Of a stretch of 64,000 nt of DNA, positions 63,024-64,000 are shown piece after piece. The stretch spans positions 1-64,000 of the forward strand of contig JBHGAU010000003.1 in NCBI GenBank assembly GCA_041946675.1. Reading direction: 5' to 3'. This DNA comes from CAWBKV01 sp041946675. GTDB lineage: Archaea > Halobacteriota > Methanosarcinia > Methanotrichales > Methanotrichaceae. The notes below the pieces were generated by a model, which worked only from the letters and a program-made list of their open reading frames with translations, was not told the origin of the DNA and searched no databases. The number at the start of each line of letters is the position of its first letter. Position 1 is the stretch's first letter. Made by a program: the position numbers and the translations under genes.

Positions 63024-63854
63024 TTAAAGGGCCTTAATCCTCTCCTCAGCTCTGGGGTCCATTCTGTCCCTCAATGATTCTCCTAAAAGGTTGAACGCCA
63101 GAACGGCAATGGTTATAGAAAGTCCCGGAAAGATCATGATCCAGGGGGCTGCCCTTACGAATGGGCGTCCGTCGCTCATCATTGATCCCCATTCCGGTGT
63201 GGGAGGCTGGATGCCCAGCCCAAGGAAGCTTAAGCTGGCCGCCCCAAGAATTGCATATCCCACTCCAAGAGTGGCCATAACCGCCAGCGGTGGGATTATA
63301 TTGGGCATTATATGACGATAAACGATATAAAAATCAGAAGCTCCCAGGCTCGTCGCCGCCTCTAAAAACTCTCTTCCCTTTAAAGATATAATCGTTCCTC
63401 TTACCAGTCTTGCAAATCCTGTCCATTCCACCAGGATCAGGGATATCATCATGTTGGCCAGGCCAGCACCTAAGAATCCAACGATGGCCAGAGTCAAGAA
63501 CATGCTGGGAAAAGCCAGAAAGGCGTCGACTATGCGCATAATTATCTCATCTACGAATCCGCCCAAGTAGCCTGCAGTACATCCCAGGATTATGCCGATA
63601 AGCGCCGATAATAGTACTACCGAGATTCCAATCATTAGAGATGTTCTCGCTCCGAATACGACTCTGCTTAATATACATCGTCCAAGGTGATCGGTTCCTA
63701 AAGGATACACCAGTGAGGGAGAAATCAGTCTATGTGCGGGCCTGACCTCCTCAGGGTTGTGCGGTGCAAACAAACCTGGAAATATCGCAATGGCGGCCAG
63801 CAATACGACCAGAATAGCTGCCAGGGCGATTTTGAGATCAATCTCTAATTTCAT
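63024..63854 (-). CDS. Nickel/peptide ABC importer permease, NikC/DppC type
   Basis: 276 residues: YPLGTDHLGRCILSRVVFG, EAA loop (ATSLGASDFYIVYRHIMPN), AASLSFLGLGIQPPTPEWGS. Overlaps the end of a NikB-type gene by 17 nt. It belongs to an importer lying mostly outside the window. Confidence 0.9.
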   Translation of the reverse strand: MKLEIDLKIALAAILVVLLAAIAIFPGLFAPHNPEEVRPAHRLISPSLVYPLGTDHLGRCILSRVVFGARTSLMIGISVVLLSALIGIILGCTAGYLGGFVDEIIMRIVDAFLAFPSMFLTLAIVGFLGAGLANMMISLILVEWTGFARLVRGTIISLKGREFLEAATSLGASDFYIVYRHIMPNIIPPLAVMATLGVGYAILGAASLSFLGLGIQPPTPEWGSMMSDGRPFVRAAPWIMIFPGLSITIAVLAFNLLGESLRDRMDPRAEERIKAL

Positions 63855-64000
63855 ATTTTATCCTTGGGTTCAGATAATGGTAAGCGATGTCCACGACCAG
63901 ATTCACGGATAAGAAAATTAAGGCGACAAAGAGAATGCATCCCTGTATCATCGGATAATCTCTATCGTAAATCGACTCAACCATCAACCTCCCGATTCCA
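63838..64000 (-). CDS. Nickel/peptide ABC importer permease, NikB/DppB type (partial, 3' end)
   Basis: The last 53 codons: GIGRLMVESIYDRDYPMIQG, then NLVVDIAYHYLNPRIKYE, the standard C-terminus of NikB/DppB. The gene continues beyond the window edge. Confidence 0.85.
   Translation of the reverse strand, partial: GIGRLMVESIYDRDYPMIQGCILFVALIFLSVNLVVDIAYHYLNPRIKYEIRD

Noticed and set aside
1..64000. CRISPR arrays, tRNA or rRNA genes, prophage or nikR regulator gene
   Set aside because: No regularly spaced repeats, no cloverleaf or rRNA segments, no phage structural genes, and no ribbon-helix-helix/ACT-type regulator was seen.

Overview
The window looks like a chromosome segment of a methanogenic (or methane-oxidising) euryarchaeon, probably of the Methanosarcinia. 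This is inferred from archaeal BRE/TATA promoters, frequent TTG and GTG starts, an FmdE-family gene, a CobN-type chelatase without partners, and TPR and surface proteins typical of that group. No rRNA or tRNA gene and no CRISPR array was seen. Almost every gene concerns uptake or handling of a metal, most plausibly nickel and/or cobalt.

Layout. 0.2-4 kb: FmdE-like gene, a ZnuCB-like ABC importer, DUF169 and a ZnuA-like binding protein. 4.1-5.6 kb: TPR protein. 5.7-11.5 kb: complete nickel/peptide-type importer (binding protein, methyltransferase, two permeases, two ATPases). 11.4-16.9 kb, minus strand: CobN-like chelatase, a BtuF-like binding protein and a small secreted protein. 17-28 kb: a field of family-5 binding proteins, several broken, with a secreted coiled-coil protein, a glutaminyl-cyclase-like protein, a methyltransferase and another BtuF-like protein. 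28-33 kb: BtuFCD-like importer, a frameshifted methyltransferase and a lone permease. 33.7-45 kb: heterodimeric ABC exporter, then a RiPP cassette (short precursor, PqqD-like protein, two radical SAM/SPASM enzymes, a Cys/His-rich small ORF) continuing into binding protein, permease, methyltransferase and permease. 45-49 kb, minus strand: CbiMQO/NikMQO with a His-rich small protein and a decayed copper-type P-ATPase. 49-60 kb: methyltransferase, three binding proteins, one permease pair, a CDF efflux protein and one ATPase pair. 60-64 kb: surface proteins and the end of another permease pair.

Working model. Ten 28-bp imperfect inverted repeats of the form GTAATA-N16-TATTAC, overlapping TATA boxes, precede binding proteins, the methyltransferase at 49.4 kb and the exporter operon. 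Half-site length and spacing are those of NikR operators, so a nickel-responsive regulon is likely, although no nikR gene is in the window. The most novel element is the RiPP cassette placed between an exporter and a nickel-type importer. Its layout suggests a ribosomally made, radical-SAM-modified peptide metallophore that is secreted and re-imported with metal. Recurrent pairing of SAM methyltransferases with the importers points to a further undescribed function in the same pathway.

The region has been reshuffled: it holds truncated, frameshifted and remnant binding-protein genes, a frameshifted methyltransferase, a decayed P-ATPase, a MITE-like element, insertion-sequence remnants and promoter/operators with no gene behind them.
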